Assembly (NCBI GenBank): GCA_951812925.1 | Contig: OX638371.1 | Location: 45,110,101 to 45,174,100 of the forward strand | Length of the DNA: 64,000 nt | Direction: 5' to 3' | Source: Calliopum simillimum | Taxonomy: Eukaryota; Arthropoda; Insecta; Diptera; Lauxaniidae | Shown: positions 43,489 to 54,720 of the stretch, piece after piece | Layout of the letters: each line of letters begins with the position of its first letter | Numbering within the stretch: the stretch's first letter is position 1 | Program-made: the position numbers and the translations under genes | Notes under the pieces: generated by a model | What the model was told of the DNA's origin: nothing | The model's input: only the letters and a program-made list of their open reading frames with translations | Databases searched by the model: none

Positions 43489-45340
43489 TAGAGCGCCCAC
43501 AAGATGTATGAAATGTGCAAAGTTGTGAATTTGTTTGCTCCCCGTCCATTTCCTGAAATTAGAGGTCAAAAAAATAAGATCTCAAAAAAAAATTTGGAAT
43601 CGATAGTGGAAAAAACCCAGCCGGTTTTCGATCAAAGGTCGAAAAATTGACTAAAAAAAGGGAAGTCGCTTTGACTGCCTGTTACTTCAAAACTGTTCAT
43701 TTTTTCATAATATTTTCAAGACAACTTTTGTAGAGCATAATTAGGTCAACATTATCTTCTTAGAAAGTTTTGGTCTAAAAGTTAAACTTGTTGCTGTTTC
43801 AATACAAACATTTAAATTTTTTAGGAAAATTTTCATGTCTTTTTTGCTATAAATTGGTTTTTTGTAATTTTTAAAGGGCGGAATATTTGTTATGGAATTC
43901 TTATGTTAAAGGAAATTAAATGTTAATTAATTTAAAAAGAAAAATTTTACAAAAATATTAAATTTTAAGGTATGGAGCCGGTCTCAAAGTTTGGAAAAAA
44001 ATGAAGTATTTTAATTTTTTTCTTTTTATCTCTTTTTTATTGGATGCAAGAAAATGTATTGCTAGTTCTTATTAAATGTATCATTTAGAACTGCTTTTTG
44101 CCTTCAAAATGAGCTATGAAATGGGCTTGTGCGACATTTTTTCAAAAAGTTATGATCATTTTAAAATGACATCATGAAAGTTAAAAATCATGTATGGATT
44201 TTCTATAGCAATTGCCATATTACTATATCTTTTATAATGTTATTTTAAAATGGTCATAACTTTTTAAAGAAAAATCATACAAGACTATTCTGTAACTCAT
44301 TTTGAAGAAGAAAAACAGTACTAAATGACGCATTTAATAGAAAAGACCAAAACGATTTTGTGCGTGTTCTTCACAACCTGCAAAATCGTGTTTTTTGAAC
44401 ATTAGGGGTGAGATATCTCACAAACCATAAGTGATAAAGCAATTTCGCGTCCAATTTCGAATTTAGCATTAATAACTACATCTAAAATGACTATTTTGGT
44501 TTTGATTTGTAGTCGTTTTTTTTTAAATACCGTTTTTCGACCTCATTTTAAAAATCATGCCATGAACCGATTTTGAAAACTTTTTTTCTTATTCAGTAAA
44601 TGCTCAGGAGCAATTTTACAGCTTTGTGCAGTTCTCGACAACTTGATTGAAATTTTTTCCTGAACTGCGTGCACGAATTTGGAAATTTTCGATTATCTCT
44701 ACTGAAACAGCCCAAAAACGCACTAAAACGAAAATAAATGCTATTTTCGTGTTTAGCGATCCCAAATTAATTTAAGAAATATGACTACTGAAATGGTTTC
44801 TTACCAGATTAAAAATTAAGAAGAAAAAATAAAAAAAAAAATTTTTTTTTAACTTTGAAATGGGCTCCATTTCGTAAAAACTAAAATTTGTTAGTAATTT
44901 TTCTTTTAAATTAATCAACGTTTAATTTCCTACAATATAGGAGTTCCAGAACAAATATTCCACCCTTTAAAAATTACAAAAAACCAATTTATAGAAAAAA
45001 AGTCATGAAAATTTTCTTAAAAAATTTAAGTTTTTGTACCGAAACAACAACAAATTTAATTTTTGGACCAAAATTTATTAAAAAGATAATGTAGACCAAG
45101 TCATGCTCTACAAAAGTTGTCTTGAAAATATTATGAAAAAATGAACAGTTTTGAAGTAACGGGCAGTCAAAGCGACTTGCCTTTTTTTAGTCAATTTTTC
45201 GACCTTTGATCGTAAACCGGCTGGGTTTTTTCCACTACCGATTCCAAATTTTTTTTTGAGATCTTATTTTTTTGACCTCTAATTTCAGGAAATGGACGGG
45301 GAGCAAACAAAATCAGAATTTCGCACATATGGGCGCTCTA
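43489..45340. mobile_element. Foldback element FB-G with 8-bp duplication ATGTGCAC
   Basis: 1852-bp palindrome with ends TAGAGCGCCCA and complement, flanked by ATGTGCAC (43481-43488, 45341-45348). Arms share CTCCCCGTCCATTTCCTGAA, TTTTTTGACCTC, GATTCCAAATTTTT and TAGTCAATTTTTCGACCTTT. Inserted in the RT gene of the BEL element between YGT-R-C-A and P-Y-L-A. Non-coding. Part of its right arm (from 44789) is included in the tandem duplication. Confidence 0.9.
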
Positions 45341-46241
45341 ATGTGCACCATATTTAGCACAAAAATGCATTCAACAAATAGCAGTCAAAGAGGCGACAAA
45401 TTTTCCGATTGGATCAGCTGTTACACTTCGAGATTTTTATGTTGACAATTTCATGACAGGCGGAGCAACAATTGAAGAAGTCATCGAGATTAGAAATCAA
45501 GTAATCGCACTTTTAAAACGTGGTGGATTTCCACTGCGAAAATTTGCATCGAATAGCAACCAAACCATAACAGATATTCAACCATCAGATAGAGAAGAGA
45601 TCATGCACGTCAAAGACTACGAATATATAAAGGCTTTGGTATTAAAATGGTCTCCATCGGATGATAACTTTCTCTTCGATTATTAACATCAACCAAAATC
45701 ATCGAAATTAACAAAACGAACAATATTGGCACACATATGCAGTTCTTTCGACCCATTGGGATTATTGAATCCAATCATTGTCACTTGCAAAATTTTAATT
45801 GCAAAATTTATGGAAGCTGAAACTACACTGGGACGAAAGTGTTCCACAAGATGTTCATTCACAGTGGCAGATTTTTTGTCAGCAGCTCACACTCATCAAC
45901 AAAATACGAATTCCCCGGTTTGTACCTTTTGATATCAATACTGAACTCCACGCTTTTGCAGATGCCAGTATGAAGGCCTATGGCGCATGCGTTTATGTAG
46001 TTTCACGACGATCATATTCTAAATCCTCAGTTTTATTGTGCGCGATGTCACGAGTTGCACCAACAAAGCAAATAAGTTTGCCAAGGCTTGAACTTTGTGC
46101 TGCCTTGCTGTTGTCCGAGTTGCTGCAGCCTTTGGTTGAGTTATTTGCACCAAAGCCAGAAAATGTATACTGCTGGTCTGACTCAACAATAAGGTTGGCG
46201 TGGATTGCAGGAGAATCATCGCAGTGGACTACATTTGTATC
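44789..46241 (+). repeat. Tandem duplication, unit 1
   Basis: Unit of 1468-bp period: 44789-46241 is repeated at 46257-47709 with very few differences (for example AGAAC/ATAAC near 44952, TTGAAC/TTCAAC near 46089). It spans the end of FB-G and the RT/RNase H part of BEL. The junction holds a 17-base stretch identical to 48360-48376. Confidence 0.92.
45342..46241 (+). pseudogene. BEL/Pao RT 3' part and RNase H, copy 1
   Basis: Frame starts APYLAQKCIQQIAVKEAT, then TLRDFYVDNFMTGGAT: the RT catalytic box, normally YVDD, reads YVDN (45438-45449), so one metal-binding aspartate is lost. After a stop near 45684, AHICSSFDPLGLLNPIIVTC and LKLHWDESVP follow in shifted frames. The RNase H-like start is ELHAFADASMKAYGACVYV with LPRLELCAALLLSEL and VYCWSDSTIRLAWI. 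Truncated at the duplication junction. Confidence 0.88.
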
Positions 46242-46256
46242 GATTTTTAAACTTAT

Positions 46257-47709
46257 TGAAATGGTTTCTTACCAGATTAAAAATTAAGAAGAAAAAATAA
46301 AAAAAAAAATTTTTTTTTAACTTTGAAATGGGCTCCATTTCGTAAAAACTAAAATTTGTTAGTAATTTTTCTTTTAAATTAATCAACGTTTAATTTCCTA
46401 CAATATAGGAGTTCCATAACAAATATTCCACCCTTTAAAAATTACAAAAAACCAATTTATAGAAAAAAAGTCATGAAAATTTTCTTAAAAAATTTAAGTT
46501 TTTGTACCGAAACAACAACAAATTTAATTTTTGGACCAAAATTTATTAAAAAGATAATGTAGACCAAGTCATGCTCTACAAAAGTTGTCTTGAAAATATT
46601 ATGAAAAAATGAACAGTTTTGAAGTAACGGGCAGTCAAAGCGACTTGCCTTTTTTTAGTCAATTTTTCGACCTTTGATCGTAAACCGGCTGGGTTTTTTC
46701 CACTACCGATTCCAAATTTTTTTTTGAGATCTTATTTTTTTGACCTCTAATTTCAGGAAATGGACGGGGAGCAAACAAAATCAGAATTTCGCACATATGG
46801 GCGCTCTAATGTGCACCATATTTAGCACAAAAATGCATTCAACAAATAGCAGTCAAAGAGGCGACAAATTTTCCGATTGGATCAGCTGTTACACTTCGAG
46901 ATTTTTATGTTGACAATTTCATGACAGGCGGAGCAACAATTGAAGAAGTCATCGAGATTAGAAATCAAGTAATCGCACTTTTAAAACGTGGTGGATTTCC
47001 ACTGCGAAAATTTGCATCGAATAGCAACCAAACCATAACAGATATTCAACCATCAGATAGAGAAGAGATCATGCACGTCAAAGACTACGAATATATAAAG
47101 GCTTTGGTATTAAAATGGTCTCCATCGGATGATAACTTTCTCTTCGATTATTAACATCAACCAAAATCATCGAAATTAACAAAACGAACAATATTGGCAC
47201 ACATATGCAGTTCTTTCGACCCATTGGGATTATTGAATCCAATCATTGTCACTTGCAAAATTTTAATTGCAAAATTTATGGAAGCTGAAACTACACTGGG
47301 ACGAAAGTGTTCCACAAGATGTTCATTCACAGTGGCAGATTTTTTGTCAGCAGCTCACACTCATCAACAAAATACGAATTCCCCGGTTTGTACCTTTTGA
47401 TATCAATACTGAACTCCACGCTTTTGCAGATGCCAGTATGAAGGCCTATGGCGCATGCGTTTATGTAGTTTCACGACGATCATATTCTAAATCCTCAGTT
47501 TTATTGTGCGCGATGTCACGAGTTGCACCAACAAAGCAAATAAGTTTGCCAAGGCTTCAACTTTGTGCTGCCTTGCTGTTGTCCGAGTTGCTGCAGCCTT
47601 TGGTTGAGTTATTTGCACCAAAGCCAGAAAATGTATACTGCTGGTCTGACTCAACAATAAGGTTGGCGTGGATTGCAGGAGAATCATCGCAGTGGACTAC
47701 ATTTGTATC
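46257..47709 (+). repeat. Tandem duplication, unit 2
   Basis: Second unit, starting TGAAATGGTTTCTTACCAG as unit 1 does. Unlike unit 1 it runs on into the normal downstream BEL sequence (AAAAGAGTCAGCAAGATTCA). Confidence 0.92.
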
Positions 47710-48050
47710 GAAAAGAGTCAGCAAGATTCAACAACTCACTTCAGAATACACCTGGAAGCACATTCAATCTGAAAATAATCCAGCGGATTTAGTATCACGT
47801 GGTACAACAGTAAGTGGACTAATAGACAACAGTTTTTGGTTTTTGGGTCCAGAGTTTTAACAATCAGAAAAAGAATTTTGGCCATCACATACAGTCACTT
47901 CAGCAGAAAAACTTCCAGAAATACATCGAACGCGCTTTGTAATGGTATCAACACACGCACCAGATAACATCTTCGACCACAAATTTATAAATAATTACGA
48001 CAAATTTTCTTCGAGTTTTTTCATACGTAAGGCGTTTCATCGCAATATCT
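46800..48050 (+). pseudogene. BEL/Pao RT 3' part and RNase H, copy 2, plus following region
   Basis: Same YVDN box (46906-46917) and frame breaks as copy 1, so the damage predates the duplication. RNase H continues past the copy-1 breakpoint: SKIQQLTSEYTWKHIQSENN, PADLVSRGTT, FWFLGPEF and a stop at 47858. A further ~190 bases (EKLPEIHRTRFVMVSTH in a broken frame) would lead to integrase, which is not found. Confidence 0.85.
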
Positions 48051-48059
48051 AGAAAAAAT

Positions 48060-48443
48060 CACCATGACAAAGAATTCTTTCTCTATGCAGCCGGTATCTG
48101 GCACATTCTCTTTCTTATATTTCTTGTTCCTGCTAAACATGCAGCCGGAACTACTGGCGCAAATTTGTATGGAGTTCTCTTCATTCAAACATCCTGCTAG
48201 GCGGGTGGCATGTTTGTGAGAAGACTGAACGTCAACATCTGCGTTCTTCTGTGCGCTTACCGAACTCCTAGGATGTACAAGTCCCTATTAACTCTGGAGG
48301 CACATTGAACACTAAATTATATATAAGATTAATTATGTATAATAATGTTATTTAGGATTAAGATTTTTAAACTTATTGTTAGGCTCCTAAGATGAGAAGA
48401 TTCAATAAATGAAGCATTAAACAAAAAAAAAAAAAAAAAAAAT
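48060..48443 (+). mobile_element. Poly(A)-tailed retroposed sequence inside BEL
   Basis: Ends TTCAATAAATGAAGCATTAAAC followed by about 21 A (48421-48442). An AATAAA signal 12 bases before a long A-tract marks a reverse-transcribed polyadenylated RNA. The body (GC-richer, 48090-48300) matches nothing else in the window and has no long frame: a 5'-truncated LINE 3' UTR or a processed transcript. The left boundary is approximate. It lies where the BEL integrase gene should be. Confidence 0.6.
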
Positions 48444-48647
48444 GATAAAGGACTACCATCAGTTAAAGAGTTGAACAACACATTACTTTTCATCTGTAGC
48501 AGACTCAGGATGATTACAAAAATCTACAACAAGGTCATCCAATTAGCCGCAAATCAAAATTGAATCAACTGTCACCATTTCTTTGCAAGCTACCAATAGA
48601 GAATCAATCTTAGTTTTTGAAAGCTGTGCTTCCCAAAGGGTTGAGGA

Positions 48648-49251
48648 TGTTGGTAACCCTACCAAATTTACAACATATTTTCGAAAACATATTTACATAA
48701 GTATGTACATCAGCACACTTGTCGCATACATATTTCATCTCATCGACGGTACCGCTCATCGAACGTCATCAAATATCACACCACTTCTTTGTTTTCGTTA
48801 TCTTCGGCAGCTGCACATTCACTTCACCCCACATTCCTCGTCTTCGCCACCGCATCAACAACAAAGGTTTTGTCTTCGCCGTTTGTTTACATATAATAAA
48901 TACCAACAACAACCGCTTATTTTCGTCTTATGCTGAAGTGCGTGCATAAAAAACTAGTTTTGCGACGTGACCTTCGATTGCAAATTCTAATGCAAGTAGA
49001 AAACAATTAGTAAAACTCATTTTTGGACACTTGGCTCGCGCAACTCATCGTAAACACAACATCAATTTCATCGTCGTCGTAAAATCAATGTTTCTTCGGT
49101 CTTTTATATTGCATTAATTTAGTTTGAATAGATTTAATAGTTTTAGTGAAGCCGGCACTAGTTTTAAAAATAATAAAAATGAAAGAAAAAGTAGAATACA
49201 GTCCACTTTTAATTTCATATGAGCAAGGAAAAAAGCTTCAGTGCTCCACCA
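48648..49251 (+). repeat. BEL/Pao 3' LTR
   Basis: TGTTGGTAACCC...TGCTCCACCA, 604 bp, uninterrupted partner of the 5' LTR, followed by the duplicated ACCAT. Confidence 0.9.
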
Positions 49252-51745
49252 ACCATATTATCTGTTTTTCTGAAACATGGCTAAAACCCAGTACGTTAAG
49301 TACTGAAGTTTTTGCAAACAACTTCATAATATATCGTAAGGATAGAAATTCTATTCCAAATAATAATTCTGGTGGTGGTGGTGTTTTAATCGCTGTCTGC
49401 TCAAACTTATTCTCCCAAGAAATCGTTTTGGAAGAGTTCCTAGACATTGAATTCTGTTGTGTTTTTGTTAAATTTCAACTCTTAACCTTATATTTAACCT
49501 GTTCATATATTCCACCTCACTCCAGCTATGATGTTTACATTAAACATTATAATGCAATAAAACTTGTAAGCTATAAGTTAAAAGCTGGCGCTCACTTAAT
49601 GGTTACAGGTGATTTTAATTTACCAAACATCTCTTGAAGTACTTGGATCCTATAAAGTTGCTTCCACCGCCAGGCAACAAGCTTGAAACCAATTTTTTAA
49701 ATTCTATATCTGCTTTGGGACTTTTTCATGTAAGCCACGTACTGAATCTGAGATCTAGAACGTTAGATTTGATTTTCTTTGATGGCAGTGAAATTGTTCG
49801 TATCTCACGCTGTGATCCTTTAGCGTTGCCTGAAGACTCCTACCATCCTTTCCTGGAAACTGTATTAGAAGTACATGTGACTCGTAGCATTAAAGACAGT
49901 TTCACAGGCGATAAATCCTTTTACTTCAAGAAAACTAATTATGTTTTATTGAATGAGATGTTATCTGAAATTGATTGGAACTCTGTTCTTCATCTCGATG
50001 AAGACATCATTACGGCTAAAAGTCTTAATGATATAGTCTTATCCTTTAATAATGCTGTTATCGGTTGTTTTGAACATTCTGTACCAAAATTTTTGAAATC
50101 TGCTTCTTCTGGCCCAATCTGGTTTACTAATGTGATTGAGAAATTTAAAATCTAAACTTTACAAGAAGTTCAAAATGTCGTCCAAATTTACAGACTACAC
50201 CAATTATTGTTCTGTAAGGTATAGGTATCAATTATTATGCAATAAAGCCTATCAATCATACCTACAGAAGGTAAAACTAAATTTGAAATCCGATCCCAAG
50301 TCTTTCTGAAGCTTCATTAAATTAAAATGAAAGAATAATGCCTTTCCAACGGCAATGAAATACGATGAAGTGGAATCCGATGATTATTTTAATATTTGTA
50401 ATCTTTTTGCAAAATTTTTTCAATGTACTTACTCATCGTCCACATATAATTGTAATGATTATCCTTTTCCAGTACCTTCGGGTCTGGTGAGAATGCCACA
50501 TATTGATAAGGACATTATCCTTAGCAAATTAATCAGAATTAAAATTTCATTTGCTGCAGGACCCGATGGTATTCCATCTTGTGTTCTTAAAAATTGCTGT
50601 GAAGTTCTCGCTTTCCCAATCTATGAAATATTCAAAAAATCTCTAACTTGCGGCATTTTCCCTGAAGTGTGGAAGGCATCTTTTATAATTTCATTACATA
50701 AATCTGGTAGCAGATCTATGATATCTAATTATAGGGGGATTGCTTAAGCGCACTGCCTAAACTTTTCGAGCACATTTTAACTTTGCAAATTGCTCATAGT
50801 TCTAATCCTTACATTTCTCCTCACCAGCATGGCTTTTTGCAAGGTAGATCAACTGTAACAAATAGGATGAAGTTCTCTACTTTCACAATAAATAATTTTG
50901 ATAAGGGCTATCAGACTGATGTTATTTACACCGATTTCAGTAAAGCTTTCGATGTTGTTAATCATGATTTGTTGATTTTAAAACTCTCCTTTTACTGCTT
51001 GGTGTAAAATTAATTGCATGACCTTAAATTTAAATAAATGCAAATTAATGTCATTTTCTCGTAGGCCTTTAATTCTTTACAACTACAAAGTTGATGATTG
51101 CATTCTGGAACGTCTTATATCCTTTGAAGTCCTAGGAGTAACCATGGATTCCAAACTAAGCTTTAATCTACATATCTCCAAAGTTGTAAGCAAAGCTAAT
51201 AGTGTTCTCGGTTTCATGAAACGTTAGTCTAAAGAATTTTCTGATCCTTACGTAGCAAAGTTATTATTAACCTCGCTCGTACGACCCATTTTAGAGTATG
51301 GTTCTGTTGTTTGGAGACCTCATTATGAATGCCATATCAATTCTATTGAGTCAGTTCAAAAACAGTTTCTTTTATTTGCTTTAAGAAATCTTCCATGGGA
51401 TCCTAGCATCAATTTGCCCCCTTATAGACAACGGTTGAAGCTAATTAATTTACCTACTCTAAAAAATCGGAGAACCATGCTTAACATATGTTTTGTACTT
51501 AAGCTCATAAAAGGCGATATTATTAGTGAATACTTATTAAGTATGGTTACCTTTAATGTACCTTGTCGCCCAACTAGAAATTTCGAATTTTTCTATCTGA
51601 GTCATCATAGAACTAACTACATGCTTCAAAAGTCACTTCGACGCTCTTGTAGTGACTTTAACATGGTTTTTATTGTAATCGATTTTAATGAATCCTTTCA
51701 TTAAATTAAGAAAAAAATTATAGATTACTTGGAAAACATCATTCT
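49252..51745 (+). pseudogene. LINE ORF2: endonuclease and reverse transcriptase (3' part)
   Basis: Continues ORF2 after the BEL insertion. Endonuclease blocks: HIICFSETWLKPSTLSTEVF (catalytic E), IYRKDRNS, GGGVLIAVCS, GDFNLPNIS, then TGA where W is usual, and RTLDLIF. RT blocks: SFAAGPDGIPSCVLKNC, FPEVWKASFIISLHKSGSRS, ISNYRGIA, SPHQHGFLQGRSTVTNR, VIYTDFSKAFDVVNHDLL. Here the frame jumps to NLNKCKLMSFSRRP, omitting the catalytic FADD-type box (a loss of roughly 100 residues near 51000). The C-terminal part is FEVLGVTMDSKLSFNLH, SLVRPILEYGSVVWRPHY and QRLKLINLPTLKNRR. Several stops; inactive. Confidence 0.88.
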
Positions 51746-51973
51746 GTAAGATTGTAGCGGCTTCTCGCAGAGTGCTACTTTGCTACTTTCTTTAAGAACT
51801 ATGCGTCCATTGTGCACGCGTTCTTTTGAATTTGAGCATCCACAGTCCATAACTGTGTCAACTCTTTACATCGCTTAGCTGCGGTATCATTTCCAGCCTA
51901 CAAGAAATACAACGATTATTATGACATGCATCGTTACATCATCCACTAATTTCATTACGATGGCAATTTATCG

Positions 51974-52515
51974 TACCAGCTTCCACAAAGCGTTTCATCT
52001 AACGCTGTGGCCATACCGCTTCTTCCAGCGCTTTTCGTCGAGATAGTGGTTGCAATGTATAGCGTCCTTCTAGGTTCGTGAGCACCATTCTCTGCCGTGC
52101 CATAGTTCCTGGCCAAAGAGTTTAGAAAAGCAATTTAAGGAAACTCTTGCGAGTATCTCTCAAATTGCATATTTCAATAATGCTTTGTTCCGGTACCATT
52201 TGAACCACTTTCCTTTTTTTTGTAACCACTACTTTCTTCATACCAGCTTCCGCAAAGCGTTTCATCTAACGCTGTGGCCATAGCGCTCCTTCCTCTTGCT
52301 TTCGTCGGGATAGTGGTTGCAATGTATAGCGTCCTTCTAGCGCTAGGGTGGTTTGCGAGCATCATTCTCTGCCGTGCCATAGCTCTTTGGCAAAGAGTTT
52401 AGAAAAGCAATTTAAGGAAACTCTTGCGAATATCTCTCAAATTGCATATTTCAATAATGCTTTGTTCCGGTACTATTTGAACCACCTTGTTTGCAACCAC
52501 TACTTTCGGATCCAG
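51974..52515 (+). repeat. 267-bp tandem repeat in LINE 3' UTR
   Basis: Two units beginning TACCAGCTTCC at 51974 and 52241, sharing TTCATCTAACGCTGTGGCCA, TAGTGGTTGCAATGTATAGC, TTAGAAAAGCAATTTAAGGA and ATTTCAATAATGCTTTGTTC. The second has an extra CGCTAGGGTGGTTTG segment. Confidence 0.85.
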
Positions 52516-52663
52516 CCGGCTGTTACCTTGCTCTTATTTGTGAGCTGTTTTATACCAAATTATAATTTTTGGTCTTGCTCATTTGTTTTAATGTTTATAT
52601 TTTTGAATTGTATATAAAAAATCATTATTGTAATTTAAAAGGGCAATAGAGCTCAGTAAATGA

Positions 52664-52696
52664 AACTTAAATAAATACATAAATAAATAAATAAAT
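52664..52696 (+). repeat. LINE 3' terminal (TAAA)n tract
   Basis: CTTAAATAAATACATAAATA and further AAATA units close the LINE. Short 3' simple repeats are the usual end of CR1/Jockey-like elements where no poly(A) is used. Confidence 0.65.
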
Positions 52697-52698
52697 AA

Positions 52699-54240
52699 CA
52701 TCCAAATGCAACTCTCGTTTTTACGTTATTTTCAACACTCGTCGTTTGTACAGTCCATCGGCAACTGATTTTTTTTTTTAAAATTGGCTGATGCAATCGA
52801 ACGCCGTCCTTTGTTCCCGTTGACATTGGCATTCACTAACGCTCTCACAAAACATCACCTCATTTTTGGCCTTCAAATTAGAAAAAAATATTATTGTGTA
52901 CTCACTCACAAAAACCAAGCCAACGATCGCAGGGGAGATGGTGATAGAAAAATTAAATTCTGTGTACATTTTGTGAAAGTGAATGTCAATTTTCGAACAT
53001 GGAATTAGGGTCCGTTTACATTTTCGAACGCTACGTAGCAATTAACCCAGAAGACAATTCGCTCGGTGCAGCAGTGTGCTACCACCGTTACAAACCTGCT
53101 TTGTTTTGGGAAGGCATTCCAGCCCAAAACGAACATGAGAACAGGTGTAATTGGATCTTAGCAGTTCGAAACTAGTCATGTCATTCGGGTATCAGCGATA
53201 AATTTTATTTTTTTTTTTAATTTCTTGGGAGAAACGTGTGGCACGACCCACGAATAGCCGGGCAAAATAAAGCATCGGTTTAACTAATCAGACAGATTAC
53301 ATAAGTTTCCATGGGTCCATGGGTTTTTTAAACAAATATAAAAATTTGAATATTTATTACCAGCATGTCTTGACATGACTGTATGCCGAGTGGTCTCGAG
53401 CATAGCTCAGTTACTCCAGTCTAAGATTGCATTGGATACATCCACGTACGAAAACCAAGCCGCATGAGAGAAAAAAAACGCATGCTCCAATAAAATAAGT
53501 TTAGATACTCCCCTAACAGTCAGCGACTGACAAAAACAAAATAAATTTTGGTCGTATCAAACAAAGTCATACGAAAAATACAAGGAGATGAGTATCGGGA
53601 AGTCAACCACACACTTCCATCGGAACAATGTTTGGTCGTACGACCGAATTCTCGCACGAAGTCGCAACCAATGCAACCCCAGCCTCAGGGTAACCTACAA
53701 AATTCTACAGCAGTCCAATGTGTAACAGACGCTGCACACTGGTCGGAAAATCAAAATCAGTGGTCAGAAAGACCTCTGTGCCTAAAAACTTTTCTCGTTT
53801 GAGTTTGAAGTTCACCTATTCTTGCGAAGAATTTTTTTATTTTTTTTTTTTAATATAAAACGTCTCAGTAAACAAGTGGAAAAAATAACTTCTATTCATC
53901 TTTTTGCAATGTAACGAAATGGAGTCTCTCAGTGAATGTTTATTTAATATGTTTCTCAAATCCAAAGCGTTTTATCTCGTTCACAGTTTATGTAAATAGG
54001 CAACTGTTTCGTGAAAATATATACACAAAAATATTGTTGAAGTGGTTTTTAATATGATAAATGTTATAGCATCCACGGCCAATCGTCTAGTTTCTACATG
54101 CATCTTATTCAGGGTACATTTTTCTACAAACCTGTAAAAAAATTAGCTGCCCCGAGGTGCCTCTGAAAAAGATATTAGGACTTTTGTAAAGTATTTCATT
54201 TTCGTAATAATTGATCCGAGAAACAAAACTTTCGTAGATA
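52699..54240. other. Non-coding intron stretch, one small open frame
   Basis: No mobile element recognised. 53548-53802 (+) is 84 open codons (EYREVNHTLPSEQCLVV, NQNQWSERPLCLK) with less biased composition than the surroundings, but it starts with a non-ATG codon, lacks splice context and matches no family I know. Left uncalled. Confidence 0.4.
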
Positions 54241-54720
54241 AAGATGCTGTTCAGCATATTTTGACCGAAATTTTGGATGTCATTTTGTGTTACAAAAATT
54301 AATTTCATATTTCCAATCAGCGACCTCAAAAACTCCTATTGATTAATATAGTTTTGAACTAAATGGTTCCTCATTATGGATCCGCCATTGTGCATTTCGT
54401 AAACTAGGTTTCAGATTCATTATAAACAACATCTGAAACTCCCATGTACCGTTTTTGGTGGTAATAAATGCAGCTTAACAGTTTTTAGTCCACCATTTTG
54501 GATCCGCCATGATGTTTTTTTTTGAAAATAGATTTCAGATTCGTAATAAGCATCATAACAAACCTAAAATTACCGACTTTCGTGAGAATATATTTGGTTA
54601 AGCATTATTTGTGCACCATTGTGGATCCGCCATTTTGTTTTTTTAAAAATGGATTTCGGATTCGTAATCAGCATCATCAAAAACCCCTTATTACCGACTT
54701 TCAGAATTTTGGCCAGCTTT
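54240..54720. repeat. 122-bp tandem repeat (about 3.5 units)
   Basis: GGATCCGCC occurs at 54378, 54500 and 54622, exactly 122 apart. Each is followed by GATTTCAGATTCGTAATAAG-like and CATCA...CCGACTTTC-like words. A partial unit precedes (CAATCAGCGACCTCAAAAAC). Satellite-like, located 210 bp before the robo splice acceptor. Confidence 0.82.

Larger units (their letters stand above)
39353..49251 (+). mobile_element. BEL/Pao LTR retrotransposon, with nested insertions and a tandem duplication
   Basis: Two ~600-bp LTRs (TGTyGGTAACCC...CCACCA), target duplication ACCAT (39348-39352, 49252-49256), a primer site, and gag-protease-RT-RNase H in plus orientation. Later events: a TIR element in the 5' LTR, a foldback in RT, a 1468-bp tandem duplication, a poly(A)-tailed retroposon. 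The integrase region is not recognisable. Many stops; inactive. Confidence 0.9.
38172..52698 (+). mobile_element. CR1/Jockey-like LINE, split by a BEL/Pao insertion
   Basis: ORF1 (38172-39263), start of ORF2 (to 39352), BEL/Pao element (39353-49251), remainder of ORF2 (49252-51745), 3' UTR with a tandem repeat, and a terminal (TAAA)n tract at 52664-52696. The ORF2 reading resumes across the insertion, with ACCAT duplicated at both junctions. ORF2 has stops and a deletion covering the catalytic RT box. Dead copy. Confidence 0.88.

Noticed and set aside
53548..53802. 84-codon frame with ordinary amino-acid composition
   Set aside because: Non-ATG start, no flanking splice signals, no recognisable domain; kept as a remark only.
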